64,000 bases of DNA from Mytilisepta virgata (GCA_028015205.1 CM051517.1:13316501-13380500), one strand, 5' to 3'. Positions 33,201-43,745 are shown, counted from the stretch's first letter. Translations and numbers: made by a program. The notes: a model not told the origin generated them from the sequence alone.

Positions 33201-34833
33201 TAGAAACAAGTCGTTTCGGCCATACTATCAGTTCGGCCATAGTCTTTTCGTCCATAGTCGTTTCGGCCATACTACCAGTTCGGCCATAGAATTAAAGTCG
33301 ATTTGGCCATGGAATATTTATACGGAATCTAACAAATATTTAAGGTTCTAAGCTCAAAATTTAAGCTTTATTTTATATATATAATAAATATTTGGAAATT
33401 AATCATGAAATTTCAGAATATTATTTATTTACTATTTTTTTTCTTTTCTTAGAAGCACCGAGATGTGTAAAAATATATAACAAAAACAAATATAACAAAT
33501 CATAATAATACTTAACAAATCTTTTTCTTTGTTCTTTCTATTAATTTGTAGTCTACTATATATACATTTTTATTAAAGGGAGAAGTAGAGTAACAGATGT
33601 GCTACCTTTCTGTGCTTAGAGTTTAAAGTAAAAGAGAGAGTAATAGCACAAGTTTGTAAAAAAAGTTTTTTTTTCTTAATCTCAAAGAGACTCAAGATCT
33701 ATTAATACTCATATTTTTTTAAATTCATTTACTATATGATTAATGATCAATATAAACTAGATATTGTAGATCAATCGTAATTAATTGCAAGACAAATAAA
33801 ATGTGATTATGTTCTTTACTTCATGATAATTAGCAATTATTTATTCTTTGATCTGACTATATCATGCATTTTGTGATTGTTAAGCACACGAAATGGCTGC
33901 ATATGAGTTATTTTTATCCAAGCTTACCACAAGATGATGCCAAATTTTCTTGTTATTGAGAAAATTTTAAAACAACAATGAGACCATTAGAAAACTTTTT
34001 ATATTTGCCCACATGCTTTTATATATAAAAGATTTGAAAATGTGAATTGTATTCATTGAAAACCAGCTATCCACAATGTCGTTTCCATGTGTATCTTGTA
34101 ACTGACAAGATACCAGCGTGATACGTACAAGAAGATGCAAGGTCGCCTTAATTAAATAATAGATTTAGGCATACAGCTTGACCACTTTTAATAAAGAGTT
34201 TAAGTATCGGTGCCAAAACTTTTTTCTTCTACTAAGTAAACTACTAAGAATATCTCTCGTAAGAAACAATGATGCTATGAAGTATATATCACATTATGCC
34301 GAAACGACTATGGCCGAACTGGTCTATGGACGAAACGGAATATGGACGAATTGGTTTATGGCCGAAACGTCTCGAAAGCACGGATATCCTTACTACGACT
34401 GACAATATATCAGGAAATAGTATTTTGTAGATGGAAACTTCCTCATCTGGAACATGACTTTATCGAGAACCCCACCGGGACTTGAAAAGAAATATTCAAA
34501 ACTTGGATGAAAATTTAGAATGCCAGATTTCTCGATTTGTAGCTCCACCAATTCAAGAGTTGTCACAGGAGCAATATTTTTGTAGCTATTTTTGTACATG
34601 ACAGTTTTCATCCAGTGGCAACGAGTTTTTTAAAATATTTAAAATAATAATCTGTTTTGTTTTTAAAATAGCAAAATCTACACGGCTTTACATTCCACAG
34701 AAATAAAATATACGGACCAAATATTCTATTCTAATAAGAAAACTAATTTGTATTCAAATTACATGTCTGGATCTTTTCGAAATGCACTATTCAAGTCTGA
34801 AACAAGACGACAGCCTCTGCTGTCAAACGACAT
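27021..34833 (-). CDS. PTAR1: PTAR1, protein prenyltransferase alpha-repeat protein 1 (seven exons, complete)
   Basis: Exons on the minus strand are 34833-34763, 32234-32065, 31726-31651, 30906-30802, 29722-29413, 28992-28751 and 27282-27021. All have AG/GT borders and matching phases, and total 1236 nt (411 residues; vertebrate PTAR1 is about 400). Protein prenyltransferase alpha (PFTA) repeats are plain: NPDCTSAWNVRKEL, HPKSPETFCHRRKW, YPSNYNAWSHRIWV, SDHSGFHYRQFLL and HEALWYHRRFIF. In mammals PTAR1 pairs with RABGGTB as geranylgeranyltransferase III, which modifies the SNARE YKT6 and FBXL2 in the cytosol. Intron 1 holds two nested transposons and intron 6 a modular element; none touches an exon. 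A Ser/Asn-rich insert of about 50 residues in exon 5 sits between repeats. It shares a promoter region with the PDCD7-like gene. Confidence 0.93.
27438..28326 (+). mobile_element. Hairpin-ended modular element, copy 6, in PTAR1 intron 6
   Basis: The outer ends TGTGTCGCCTGC (left) and GCAGGCGACACA (right) are inverted. Inside are about five ~155-bp modules with 'tgcacagagaaagtttcatc', 'gagtagttgaggatagaag' and poly-C/poly-T. The 3' end has GACGACGCAAGACGC and the hairpin GTGTCGACC...GCAGGCGACAC. The reverse complement of this end begins the element at 55590. Small frames within it are not genes. Confidence 0.75.
28460..28555 (+). repeat. Dispersed repeat tail, copy 3
   Basis: Begins gttgaagacccattggtagc and includes ctctttggtcaggttgttgt and tctctattcc. 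Inside PTAR1 intron 6. Confidence 0.75.
28751..28992 (-). CDS. PTAR1: PTAR1 exon 6, fourth PFTA repeat
   Basis: Acceptor CTACAATACAG. Carries WVCKHISDHSGFHYRQFLL and ends in GHEALWYH with donor ATAG|GTAAGT. An alternative acceptor 12 bp further in (TTTTGAAG) is out of line with the family and weaker. Confidence 0.9.
29413..29722 (-). CDS. PTAR1: PTAR1 exon 5, third PFTA repeat plus Ser/Asn-rich insert
   Basis: Begins RKWLFQTLVDTC, then a Ser/Asn/Pro-rich loop, then ASEKYPSNYNAWSHRIWVVE. Acceptor TTTTTAACAG, donor CATTCAG|GTGAGT, phase 0. Confidence 0.92.
30802..30906 (-). CDS. PTAR1: PTAR1 exon 4, second PFTA repeat
   Basis: Completes the Arg of NVRKEL and reads on to GALVLGKHPKSPETFCH. Acceptor TTTTTGCAG, donor CACAG|GTATGT. 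Confidence 0.92.
31651..31726 (-). CDS. PTAR1: PTAR1 exon 3, first PFTA repeat
   Basis: Reads TDLASLTRAIVLVNPDCTSA followed by WNV. Acceptor TTTTAACAG, donor TCAG|GTAGAG in phase 2. Confidence 0.92.
32065..32234 (-). CDS. PTAR1: PTAR1 exon 2
   Basis: The acceptor TTTTCAG precedes 56 full codons. It includes HNRSPLILQEHKLGLEMW, the conserved 'NRSP....E.KLG.E.W' block of PTAR1. The donor is CTAA|GTAAAT, phase 1. Confidence 0.9.
32660..32895. repeat. Short inverted and direct repeats in PTAR1 intron 1
   Basis: CATTTGAGGTAG (about 32678) faces CTACCTCAAATG (about 32732). A ~70-bp direct duplication starting TCTCCCTTG follows (about 32764 and 32835), each with gaacaata(a/g)ggttgtttcc. Perhaps a small relic element. 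Confidence 0.55.
32910..34588. mobile_element. TAGCTACA-ended transposon, copy 2, in PTAR1 intron 1
   Basis: The left terminus TAGCTACAATAATGTAGCTC and a right terminus ending TTTTTGTAGCTA match the ends of 24599-26141. The interior 32985-33200 is the reverse complement of 25850-26060. Flanks are TTTTTTTAC (32901-32909) and TTTTTGTAC (34589-34597): a 9-bp duplication with one change. A 1178-bp foldback is nested inside at 33202-34379. Confidence 0.8.
33202..34379. mobile_element. Foldback element with TTCGGCCATA arrays, nested
   Basis: The left arm (33210-33315) repeats GTCGTTTCGGCCATAC and AGTTCGGCCATAG. The right arm (34292-34372) has the same motifs inverted (ATGGCCGAAACG, ATGGACGAA). ACGGATAT stands at 33194-33201 and 34380-34387 as an 8-bp duplication. 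Cutting out the element and one octamer restores the sequence of the 24599-26141 copy. The interior is AT-rich without a transposase. Confidence 0.82.
34763..34833 (-). CDS. PTAR1: PTAR1 exon 1
   Basis: Encodes MSFDSRGCRLVSDLNSAFRK and three further residues. It ends in phase 2 at GACAT|GTAAT. Joining to exon 2 gives '...DPDIDEYDFLP', which fits the N-terminal block of the family. Confidence 0.85.
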
Positions 34834-35163
34834 TTTGGAAAATGTTTTTGTTATTATCACGTGATTCGTAAAAAAATATGTTTATTTCAGTAAACGGGAA
34901 ATTTTTCATCAATATGATCTTTACCACATTTTTTTTTATCTCTTGAGCTATATGAAATTCTTCAGTAGAAAAAATTAGCTTTTATAAAAAAAAAAATGCA
35001 ATGTCGTTTGAGTGAGATCAAAGATGGCTGCGCCCATGAAAAAAAAAATTGTTAAAGATTTCAACTTATGAAATAAGATGATACTTAACATATAGGGGTG
35101 ACGACGTTTGGTACCATAGAACCCTTTAATCTACTCTTTAACCTTAGACAATAGTGTAGTAAA
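34834..35163. promoter_or_regulatory. Shared head-to-head promoter region of PTAR1 and the PDCD7-like gene
   Basis: Only 330 bp separate the two start codons, which point away from each other. AAAGATGGCTGCGCC at 35020-35034 resembles a YY1/initiator element as found at many housekeeping starts. ATGTCGTTTGA at 35001-35011 is an exact inverted copy of the PTAR1 start-codon context (34823-34833). No TATA box is evident. Promoter function is inferred from position. Confidence 0.5.
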
Positions 35164-36405
35164 ATGCATCGCCCACGAAATCCACGTTTTACTTCTCAAC
35201 CTTTTGAACAGAATGTTCAGTCCCACTCTCGTCCTCAGACTCAGTCTAACACTTATTACAAGAGAAGCTTTAGCAGACCTAGGTCAAGAACACGATCTAG
35301 AGGACGATATTACTCAAATACATCAAGATATAGTGACCAACAGAATTATAATAATCAGTCTTCATATGATGTTGGTGTTGCTGAAAAGTGGACAGACATT
35401 CAAGTACAGCCAAATATTCAACAGACAGAACCAAACTATCAACAAAGACATGAACTGCAAAACTTCTATAATAACCAGCCAGACAGTGTTCAAAAACAAG
35501 ATTTCAGTTGCAGAAGTAATGTAAATTTACCTTCCAACAGTTTTAACTCTAGCGACACTTTTAATTCATTCAATCCGAATCGAGGACAGGTGCAGCAGAC
35601 AGTAAATTTTGATGATACATCATATAGGATTTCTCATAGTAGTCTTGATAAAGAAAAAAATGAAGGTCTACAGGATGATGTTCTCTTTTTTAAACAGGTG
35701 CAAGAAAAATTTCCCTTGCAGCAAACCCAAATTCCTGGTCTGGATTCCCTTCCTGACAATGCGGAGGAAAATTTTTCAGTTTTAAACTCTGTTAAAGGAC
35801 CAATAGAACAAAACAATGGAGGCATTTCCAATACGTTTCATTCACAGGTCTCTCAGTTCAGTAGACAAGAAGATAGAACAGACTTTCAAACTAAGCAAAT
35901 TTCACTGTATGGACATCCTGGAGGGACATCAATGCAGCCTAAAAACTTTCCACCACCACCTCCTTTCTTATGTGCAGACATGCAACATAATACTTTTCAA
36001 CAGTCTATTGATCTGCCACAAAGCAACCAATTTCATGATCTACCACAAAGTAACCGATTTCCAGCTCCACCACAAACAGACTTTGGACAGAGAGGATTTT
36101 TGCCACCAGTAAGATTTCCTCACCCGCAGGATGCATCTTGCTTACAACAAGTAAAAGGACAATTATTTCAGCCAAATGTGACTATAAAACAGCCACCTAT
36201 ACCACAAAAAAGTCATTCTTTCCAGCATGTAGTCTCAAGTAGGCCAATGATATTACAGAATCAATCACAACCATTTGAAGAGGAAATCATTGACAAGAAT
36301 TCCACCATCAGAACAGAATGTGATATGCAGTGGATAAATGACTGGTTGATTAGGAAGGTAGAAAAGAAAATGAGAGCAGAGAAACCAGTTGTTTCAACTG
36401 TAAAT
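35164..36405 (+). CDS. PDCD7: PDCD7-like exon 1
   Basis: 414 codons, Gln/Asn/Ser/Pro-rich, ending ...VVSTVN at the donor AAT|GTAAGA. Reading through would stop four codons later, so the splice is preferred. Confidence 0.8.
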
Positions 36406-39400
36406 GTAAGATAATATACTTCTAATTATAACAACAAAAGAAGGTGAAAATTTTATATTGTTTTGGCTATCCTGTTCAAATGTTTGGGTAAGGCTAGTCA
36501 TAAGACACGTCCAAATTCTGTTTAGGCTAGTTTTGATTTTATTGCTTTGATGTTTGGCAAAGTTGTCTTTCATTTGTGACAATATAGTAAGAAAGGTTTA
36601 GAAGAACATTTAGGAACAAAATACTTGGATTTAATTTATGGAAATAGGTGTGGTTTAAATAGAAATATCTAAGAATACATTGTATAAGATAGGATTCATA
36701 TAGAAAAAAAACTCATGTTTTAGGTTTGTGAAGTCCAGGAAAAAACAACAAGAATGATGTTCTTGATGGCATCGCTTCAAAAGCAGATCAGATTATTGTC
36801 TTCATGTGATGAAAACCAGTTTGAGGAAGGATGCAGAACTGTCACAGAATTGAAAGTAAGTAAACAATTTCCCTTTCATACTCAGTAAGCAGGGGTCGCA
36901 CTGGCATTAAAAAAACTTGTCACCAAAAAAATCACCAAAGCATTATTTTTGTCGCCAGTTTCAAAATTTGTTTGCCAAGTCACCCTCCCCCTTTTGGAAG
37001 CATTCTGTCATAGATGATTGTTCTTTTATTCATTTTTATTTGAAATAACATGACCTGAAAAGTGTTTTTGATGAAATAGTTTTAATGACAGTTAAATTTC
37101 ATCTGAAATGACCTTTATTTTGATGGCAAGCCTAATAAAACATTGTTCATTCCACATGTGTTTGTTGATGTTAAACCGGAGGTGACATCACAATCTGCAG
37201 AATTGAAATTTTATGATATAATGCTTTCAAACACCCTTGAAAGGTGTTAAAAAGCATGCATATTTAATTTCATGACAAATAAATAGATATGGCAAGAAAT
37301 TAGTCCAAATCAATTTTGATATACCTATTTTGTAACCAGTTACAAAATGGTGACAGTTTACCCAATTGTGAAAAGTATATATCTTATAGAAGTCTTTATT
37401 TTATAATTTTACATTACAGTTACAAATTTTTCTGAGGATTTCTTATAAAAGGGTAACATACAGTTACATATCTTTTTTGCCCTTATTTTATAAACTGGTT
37501 ACATATCAGTTACAAATCTTTTTGAAACCTTCTTATAAAAGGGTTACATACCTTTTACAAATCTTTTTTTTTCCCTTATTTTATAAACTAGTTACATACC
37601 AGTTACATATCTTTTTGAGGCTTTCTTTTAAATGGTTACATATCAGTTACAAATCTTTTTGGGGATTTCTTATGAAAGGGTTACATACCAGTTAAAAATA
37701 TTTTTGAGGCTTTCTTATAAAATGGTTACATATCAGTTACAATTTATTTTAGTCTTTATTTTATGAACTGGTTACATACCAGTTACAAATGTTTTTGAGG
37801 CTTTCTTATAAAAGGGTTACATATCAGTTACAAATCTTTTTGAGGCTTTCTTTCAAAATGGTTACATATCAGTTACAAATCCTTTTGAGGCTATCTTATA
37901 AAAGGGTTACATACCAGTTACATTTATATTTGAGGCTTTCTTTTAAAATGGTTACATATCAGTTATAAATCTTTTTGGGGATTTCTTATGAAAGGGTTAC
38001 ATACCAGTTACAAATATTTTTGATGCTTTCTTATAAAATGGTTACATATCAGTTACAATTTATTTTAGTCTTTATTTTATGAACTGGTTACATACCAGTT
38101 ACAAATATTTTTGAGGCTTTCTTATAAAAGGGTTACATATCAGTTACAAATCTTTTTGACGCTTTCTTTTAAAATGGTTACATATCAGTTACAAATCTTT
38201 TTTGCCATCATTTTATAAACTGGTTACATACCAGTTACAAATGTTTTTGAGGCTTTCTTATAAAAGGGTTACATATCAGTTACAATTTATTTTAGCATGT
38301 TTAGTCTTTATTTTATGAACTGGTTACATACCAGTTACAAATGTTTTTGAGGTTTTCTTATAAAAGGGTTACATATCAGTTACAAATCTTTTTGAGGCTT
38401 TCTTTCAAAATGGTTACATATCAGTTACAAATCCTTTTGAGGCTTTCTTATAAAAGGGTTACATACCAGTTACATATCTTTTTGAGGCTTTCTTTTAAAA
38501 TGGTTACCTATCAGTTACAAATCTTTTTGGGGATTTCTTATAAAAGGGTTACATACCAGTTACAAATATTTTTGAGGCTTTCTTATAAAATGGTTACATA
38601 TCAGTTACAATTTATTTTAGTTTTTATTTTATGAACTGGTTACATACCAGTTACAAATCTTTTTGAGGCTTTCTTTTAAAATGGTTACATACCAGTTACA
38701 AATGTTTTTGAGGCTTTCTTATAAAAGGGTTACATATCAGTTACAAATCTTTTTGAGGCTTTCTTTTAAAATGGTTACAAATCAGTTACAAATCTTTTTT
38801 GCCCTTATTTTATAAACTGGTTACATACCAGTTACAAATCTTTTTGACGCTTTCTTATAAAAGGGTTACATATCAGTTACAATTTATTTTAGTCTTTATT
38901 TTATGAACTGGTTACATACCAGTTACAAATGTTTTTGAGGCTTTCTTATAAAAGGGTTACATATCAGTTACAAATCTTTTTGAGGCTTTCTTTTAAAATG
39001 GTTACATATCAGTTACAAATCTTTTTTTGCCCTCATTTTATAAACTGGTTACATACCAGTTACAAATCTTTTTGAGGCTTTCTTATAAAAGGGTTACATA
39101 TCAGTTACAATTTATTTTAGTCTTTATTTTATGAACTGGTTACATACCAGTTACAAATGTTTTTGAGGCTTTCTTATAAAATGGTTACATATCAGTTACA
39201 ATTTATTTTAGTCTTTATTTTATGAACTGGTAACATACCAGTTACAAATGTTTTTGAGGCTTTCTTATAAAAGGGTTACATATCAGTTATAATTTATTTT
39301 AGTCTTTATTTTATAAACTGGTTACATACCAGTTACAAATGTTTTTGAGGCTTTCTTATAAAAGGGTTAGATATCAGTTACAAATCAAACAATATAGGAA

Positions 39401-40601
39401 CTGCATTGTACCTTCTCAAAAACCATTTCACACATTTAGACGAAATAATACTAGGGTTGTCCTGTTCTAATTTTGAGTTTTTTTTGCCAAGTTGAAATTC
39501 TTGAACATAGGAACCTATGGGAAAAATGTTTTAAAATGCTTCTCTAAAACCACTTAGGCATTTAAGAACAAAATTTGCAGGAATGCTCATTTAAGAGTTC
39601 AATAAATTTTTTTTTTAGCATTTAAAAAGAAAATTTGCTGGAAACCTCATTTAAGAGTTTTCTACAAAATTTGTTTTTGATATATCAGGTGAGCGGTACA
39701 GGCTCTTGAGAGCCTCTCTTTTTTTATGTCACAAACATTTCAATGTTTAATGAGAAATAAAGTTTAAGTATTATTTATTGCTGTATCCATCTCATTCTCT
39801 ATGTAGTAATTACAATTACATAAACACCATTTAATTGTTGATTCATTGACTACCAAACGTGAATTTTTCATTATCCCCGCACTTCGAATGAAGTTCGGGG
39901 ATATTTGTAATCTGTCCGTTTGTCCATCCATTAGATAATCTTCTCTCCAGATCTCCTCGTTCATTTTTAACTTCACGCATTTAATTTCTATACAGTATTG
40001 TCACAAACTGTATGTAGAATAAGGTTTTAGAATTTTGATTTTCAAAATATGGGCCCACAGGGGTCCAATTTCAAAAATTGGAAATTTAAACTTGTGACCT
40101 AAACTCCTGATTAATTTCTCATTTTATGCTTTTAATTTCTATACAGTATTATCACATACTGTATGTAGATGCGCAATAAGGTTTTGGAATTTTGATTTTT
40201 AAAAATTGGGGCCCAAAGGGGTTAAGTTTCAAAAATTGGAATTTCAGCTTGTGACCTTAACTCCTCATTCATTTTTCATGTCATGCATTTAATTTCTATA
40301 CAATATTGTCACATACTATATTTAGATGCACAATAAGGTTTTAGAATTTTGATTTTTAAAAATAGGGGACCACAGGAGTCGAATTTCAAAAACTGGAAAT
40401 TTTAACTAAACTGCTTATTAATTTTTCATTTTTATGCTTTTAATTTCTATACAATATTGTCACATACTGTATGTAGATGCGCAATAAGGTTTTAGAATTT
40501 TTATTTTGACAACTTGATGCCAACAGGGGTTGTATTTTGGAAATAGTAAATTTAAACTTGTGCCTTAAACTCCTCTTTCATTTTTCATTTAGATTTAACA
40601 A

Positions 40602-40643
<42 letters not shown>

Positions 40644-43600
40644 CTTTATTTTCTGTAGATATGCAAAAAGGTTTTTAATTTTGAAAATCTATTAAGGGAC
40701 AGAAAATGGTGAAATTGCTGATTTTGCTTTGTCTCTGGAAATACTCATTCATTTTTTGTTTCAGTGGTTTCATTTTTGTATAATATTGTTCTTCACTATG
40801 AGTAGATGTGCAATAAGGTTTTCAATTTTGAAATTTGATTCAGGGTTCCAATTTTCAGACTGAAATTGTTAAATTGAAAATTTTTCACTGTTAATTGTTT
40901 TTTTACTTGTGCAGTGTGGGATTGACATTGTTTCTGATGGCACCAATTTGTAGTTTTATTTGCAAAATATCTTTTTATTAAAATAGATATCAAAAGTATT
41001 ATTCTATTATAAATTATAACTATTTAAAAGAAATTTTCAATCCTGGATTCAATTGTAATTACTTTCTGTTTATAAAAGGTGATTGTATAATACTTGCATG
41101 GTGGTTTCTTCCAAAATGTTCAGAAAAATTTAAATTATAACTAGTATGTCAAATTATGAATTGCGACTTTTTGTTCTAAATAATATGTCAAACTTTAAAT
41201 TGTGATTTTCGTCCTGTGATTTTCTGTCATACATTCCAACAAAATACACTAAAGTGGTTGAAAAAATATGAGAATAAGATGCTGTAACTATTCCTATAAT
41301 TGAATTTTTAAAATAATCAGTTAAAGGAAGGAAAGGTTGAAACTAAAATGAAATCAATAGCACTAACAACAATTTTAAAGAAAAATATAAAAATGTATTT
41401 TATATAACTTAGTATATATAATTTGTCTCACTGTTTCTCCTACTAAAAAATAATTGAAATAACATCACCTTGTAAGTTAATAAATACTCAAAATTTAATA
41501 GCTTTTATTCAATTCAACTGTATTTCTATCGGATTAAACAATTTGCTAAGCTGCACACCTGTATATTAAAAATTTCAAATTACAGTTATAGGTGTCATAA
41601 AATTGATATTATTTTCACCTCATATTAAACAACTCTTTACTGCCCCCAGGTATTAATACACATGGTGTGTATTCTACAATTAGAAGCAAATATAAGGTAT
41701 ACATTGTATATAATAAAAAGATTTGTGTAGAAACAAATGTATTTAATAATGTATGTATAGAGTCTCATGCAAAAAATTACTTAATGTTTTGAGTTTCTAA
41801 GAAAGCCTAAAAAAGATTTGTAACTAAGATGTAATTATTTTATAAGTAAGTCCCCAAAAGATCTGTAACTGGTATGTAACCATTTTATAAAATAAAGACA
41901 AAAAGATTTGTAACTGGAATGTAACCTTTTTATAAAGACAAAACATTTGTAACTGGAATGTAACCAGTTTATAATAAGAACCCAAAAAGATTTGTAACTG
42001 GTATGTAACCATTTTATAAGAAAGCCTCAAAAAGATTTGTAACTGGTATGTAACCAGTTTATAAAATAAAGAGAAAAAAACCATTGTAACTGGTATGTAA
42101 CCATTTAATAAGAAAGTCCAAAAAGATTTGTAACTAGAATGTAATTATTTTATAAGTAAGTCCCAAAAAGATCTGTAACTGGTATGGGTTATAACCAGTT
42201 TATAAAATAAAGACAAAAAAACCATTGTAACTGGTATGTTACCATTTTATAAAATAAAGACAAAAAGATTTGTAACTGGAATGTAACCTTTTTATAAAAT
42301 AAAAGCAAAAACATTTGTAACTGGTATGTAACCAGTTTATAATAAGGACCCAAAAAGATTTGTAACTGGTATGTAACTGGTTTATAAAATAAAGACAAAA
42401 AACCCATTGTAACTGGTATGTAACCATTTTGTAAGAAAGTCCAAAAAAGATTTGTAACAGGAATGTAACCAGTCTTTAAGTAAGTCCAAAAAAGATTTGT
42501 AACTGGAATGTAACCAGTTTATAAAATAAAGACCAAAATATTGTAACTGGTATGTAACCTTTTTATAAGAAAGTCTCGAAAAGATTTGAAACTGGTATGT
42601 ATTTTTTATAAAATAGACAAAATAAAATTGTAACCGATATGTAACCTTTTCATAAAATATCCCCAGAAAGATTTTTAACTGTTATGTAACCATTTTATAA
42701 GAAATTCTCAAAAAGATTTGTAACTGGTATGTCACCAACTCAAAAATATATGTAACTGGTATGTAACCATTTCAGATTTTGACATGACTTGTGCTTAATC
42801 TGCATCGATGCTTTAATTTGGCAATATATTGTCACCATTTTGTAACTGGTTACAAAACAAGTATATTAAAATGGACTTGGACTAATTTCTTGCCATATAT
42901 GCAAATAAATTACCTAATAAAAATTTGGGTAATATAAATATTACCTTAGTGTATAAATTGAATTGTCCTCAGAGGGGGTCTATCAATTGATCAGTCTCAG
43001 CATGTGCGAGTTATTAATTATGTGTTTGTTTACTAGTTTACTGTTAAAACACCTGCTGTGTTTATTAGCATGATGTAAACTGTTCAATTATCATAGATAA
43101 TTATATAAAACTTACAAATGATGTTTCTTAGTCACCATTTTAAAATGTTTTCACATAAGTGCCAGATTTAAAAAAAAAAGATATAAAAATTGTGTAGCCA
43201 GAAATATCGCCGACTATAAAATTCCGTCGCCAGATTGAATAAATAATTGCATTTTGCGACATTGGCGAAGCCCAGCGCGGTCCCTGAGTTAGTATTTAAA
43301 TTATAGAATTGAATATGAGAGATTAAAAAAACTTTACCAAATTTACTATTATAATTTCTATGTACAAAAGAATCATGCCAATTATATGTTCAAAGATTGG
43401 GCCAAGAAACACAGGTCTGTTATAACTGAAGAAAAAAGAAATTAACCAAAAATGATATGAATGTTCACCTGCTGTACTGTAACAACCTTTATTTGTACTT
43501 TTTACCTCATCAGAGAATGATGTAATGCATTGGCATCACTTTGCTTCATTTGTCCAAACCATAAAAGAGTTTATTTAAATTTGCAAATAAAAATAGGCTG

Positions 43601-43745
43601 CCTGGAACTTTTAGTATTCTTATAACAGATGGTTTATAATTAAAATTTCTTATTTTAGAGAGAAATGGAAACCATTAAAAAATATTTATCTGCAATCAAT
43701 TTAGAAGAATTCAAGACAAAAGTGAAGAAAAGAGCACAGAAAAGG
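35164..43745 (+). CDS. PDCD7: PDCD7-like (U11/U12 snRNP 59K) gene, 5' three exons
   Basis: Exons 35164-36405, 36724-36855 and 43659-43745 join in phase 0 (487 residues so far). Residues 1-~380 are low-complexity: an Arg/Ser patch (SFSRPRSRTRSRGR), long Gln/Asn stretches and FPPPPPFL. Then DMQWINDWLIRK and a helical segment follow, with VCEVQEKTTRMMFLMASLQK, IRLLSSC and TELKREMETIKKYL ending in KVKKRAQKR. In PDCD7 a Pro-rich N-terminus likewise precedes a 'QW' motif, an 'EV..LL..LR.LS' helix and a basic coiled coil. That protein bridges U11 and U12 snRNPs in the minor spliceosome. An in-frame TAG at 35152 fixes the start. The conserved C-terminal part was not found downstream. The assignment is by remembered alignment only. 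Confidence 0.6.
36724..36855 (+). CDS. PDCD7: PDCD7-like exon 2
   Basis: 44 codons between TTTTAG and GAAA|GTAAGT. Helical, with EVQEKTTRMMFLMASLQKQI then CDENQFEEGCRTVTELK. Confidence 0.75.
37276..37284 (+). repeat. Target duplication CAAATAAAT, left
   Basis: Identical 9-mer at 42902-42910 on the other side of foldback B. Confidence 0.75.
37400..39390 (+). repeat. Satellite array, left arm of foldback B
   Basis: Roughly 40 units of 45-48 bp. Three variants alternate: AAAGGGTTACATATCAGTTA, AAATGGTTACATATCAGTTA and GAACTGGTTACATACCAGTT. They form higher-order blocks such as the one with 'tttattttagtctttatttt', which recurs about every 140-280 bp. Exact 45-bp spacing keeps chance frames open (for example 38341-38634), but these are not genes. 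Confidence 0.92.
39395..39720 (-). repeat. Partial modular repeat with AGGCTCTTGAGAGCCT end
   Basis: The terminal palindrome AGGCTCTTGAGAGCCT (about 39700) and 'tgagcggtac' look like the start of a pearl-like element in reverse orientation. Two ~85-bp submodules with 'atttaagagtt' lie to its left. Confidence 0.5.
39868..40950 (-). mobile_element. Hairpin-ended modular element, copy 7 (reverse orientation)
   Basis: The hairpin CCCCGCACTTC-GAAT-GAAGTTCGGGG (39876) leads into tgtccgtttgtccatcc. About five ~165-bp modules then carry 'atttctatacagtattgtca', 'gtagatgcgcaataaggttt' and 'gaattttgatttt'. It lies within foldback B and is absent from foldback A at the homologous point. Confidence 0.65.
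40602..40640. repeat. (TA)n microsatellite
   Basis: About 18 TA dinucleotides inside the modular element. Confidence 0.9.
41770..42780 (-). repeat. Satellite array, right arm of foldback B
   Basis: About 20 units with TTTGTAACTGGTATGTAACC, inverted relative to 37400-39390. Homologous in order to the left arm of foldback A read backwards. Confidence 0.92.
42902..42910 (+). repeat. Target duplication CAAATAAAT, right
   Basis: Pairs with 37276-37284. AT-rich, so chance identity is possible, but both copies directly abut the matched termini. Confidence 0.75.
43659..43745 (+). CDS. PDCD7: PDCD7-like exon 3
   Basis: After TTATTTTAG the frame reads REMETIKKYLSAINLEEFKT then KVKKRAQKR, continuing the coiled coil. 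The donor AAAAGG|GTTTGT is acceptable but weak. The frame stays open to 43904, so the exon may be longer. Confidence 0.6.

Larger units (their letters stand above)
37285..42901. mobile_element. Foldback element copy B with satellite terminal repeats and 9-bp target duplication
   Basis: CAAATAAAT occurs at 37276-37284 and 42902-42910. Just inside, ATATGGCAAGAAATTAGTCC on the left is the inverse of GGACTAATTTCTTGCCATAT on the right. Both termini then show a TTTTGTAACC/GGTTACAAAA palindrome. Large arrays of a 45-bp unit follow inward: 37400-39390 plus, 41770-42780 minus. The central part is AT-rich and holds a hairpin-ended module and a (TA)n tract, but no transposase. Long terminal repeats made of short tandem units plus a 9-bp duplication match Drosophila FB elements, which are MULE-related. 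It lies in intron 2 of the PDCD7-like gene. Confidence 0.85.
36890..43286. mobile_element. Possible hAT-like element hosting foldback B
   Basis: CAGGGGTCGCACTGGC at 36890 faces GCCCAGCGCGGTCCCTG at 43270-43286. Both arms contain a GTCGCCAG/CTGGCGAC motif further in. CAGGG starts are usual for hAT elements. No clean 8-bp duplication is seen (ACTCAGTA versus AGTTAGTA is only 6 of 8), so this is tentative. Foldback B would have inserted in it. Confidence 0.4.

Noticed and set aside
34178..34402. Frame ending ...YGRNGIWTNWFMAETSRK
   Set aside because: Made by the TTCGGCCATA array of the nested foldback element.
38341..38634. Repeat protein VTYQLQIFLRLSYKR in the foldback arrays
   Set aside because: The 45-bp satellite keeps frame by length alone. 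The same motif appears on either strand and in truncated forms, without starts or splice sites.
37400..39390. CRISPR-like regular repeats
   Set aside because: Eukaryotic context; units are contiguous satellite monomers without unique spacers, and there are no cas genes.
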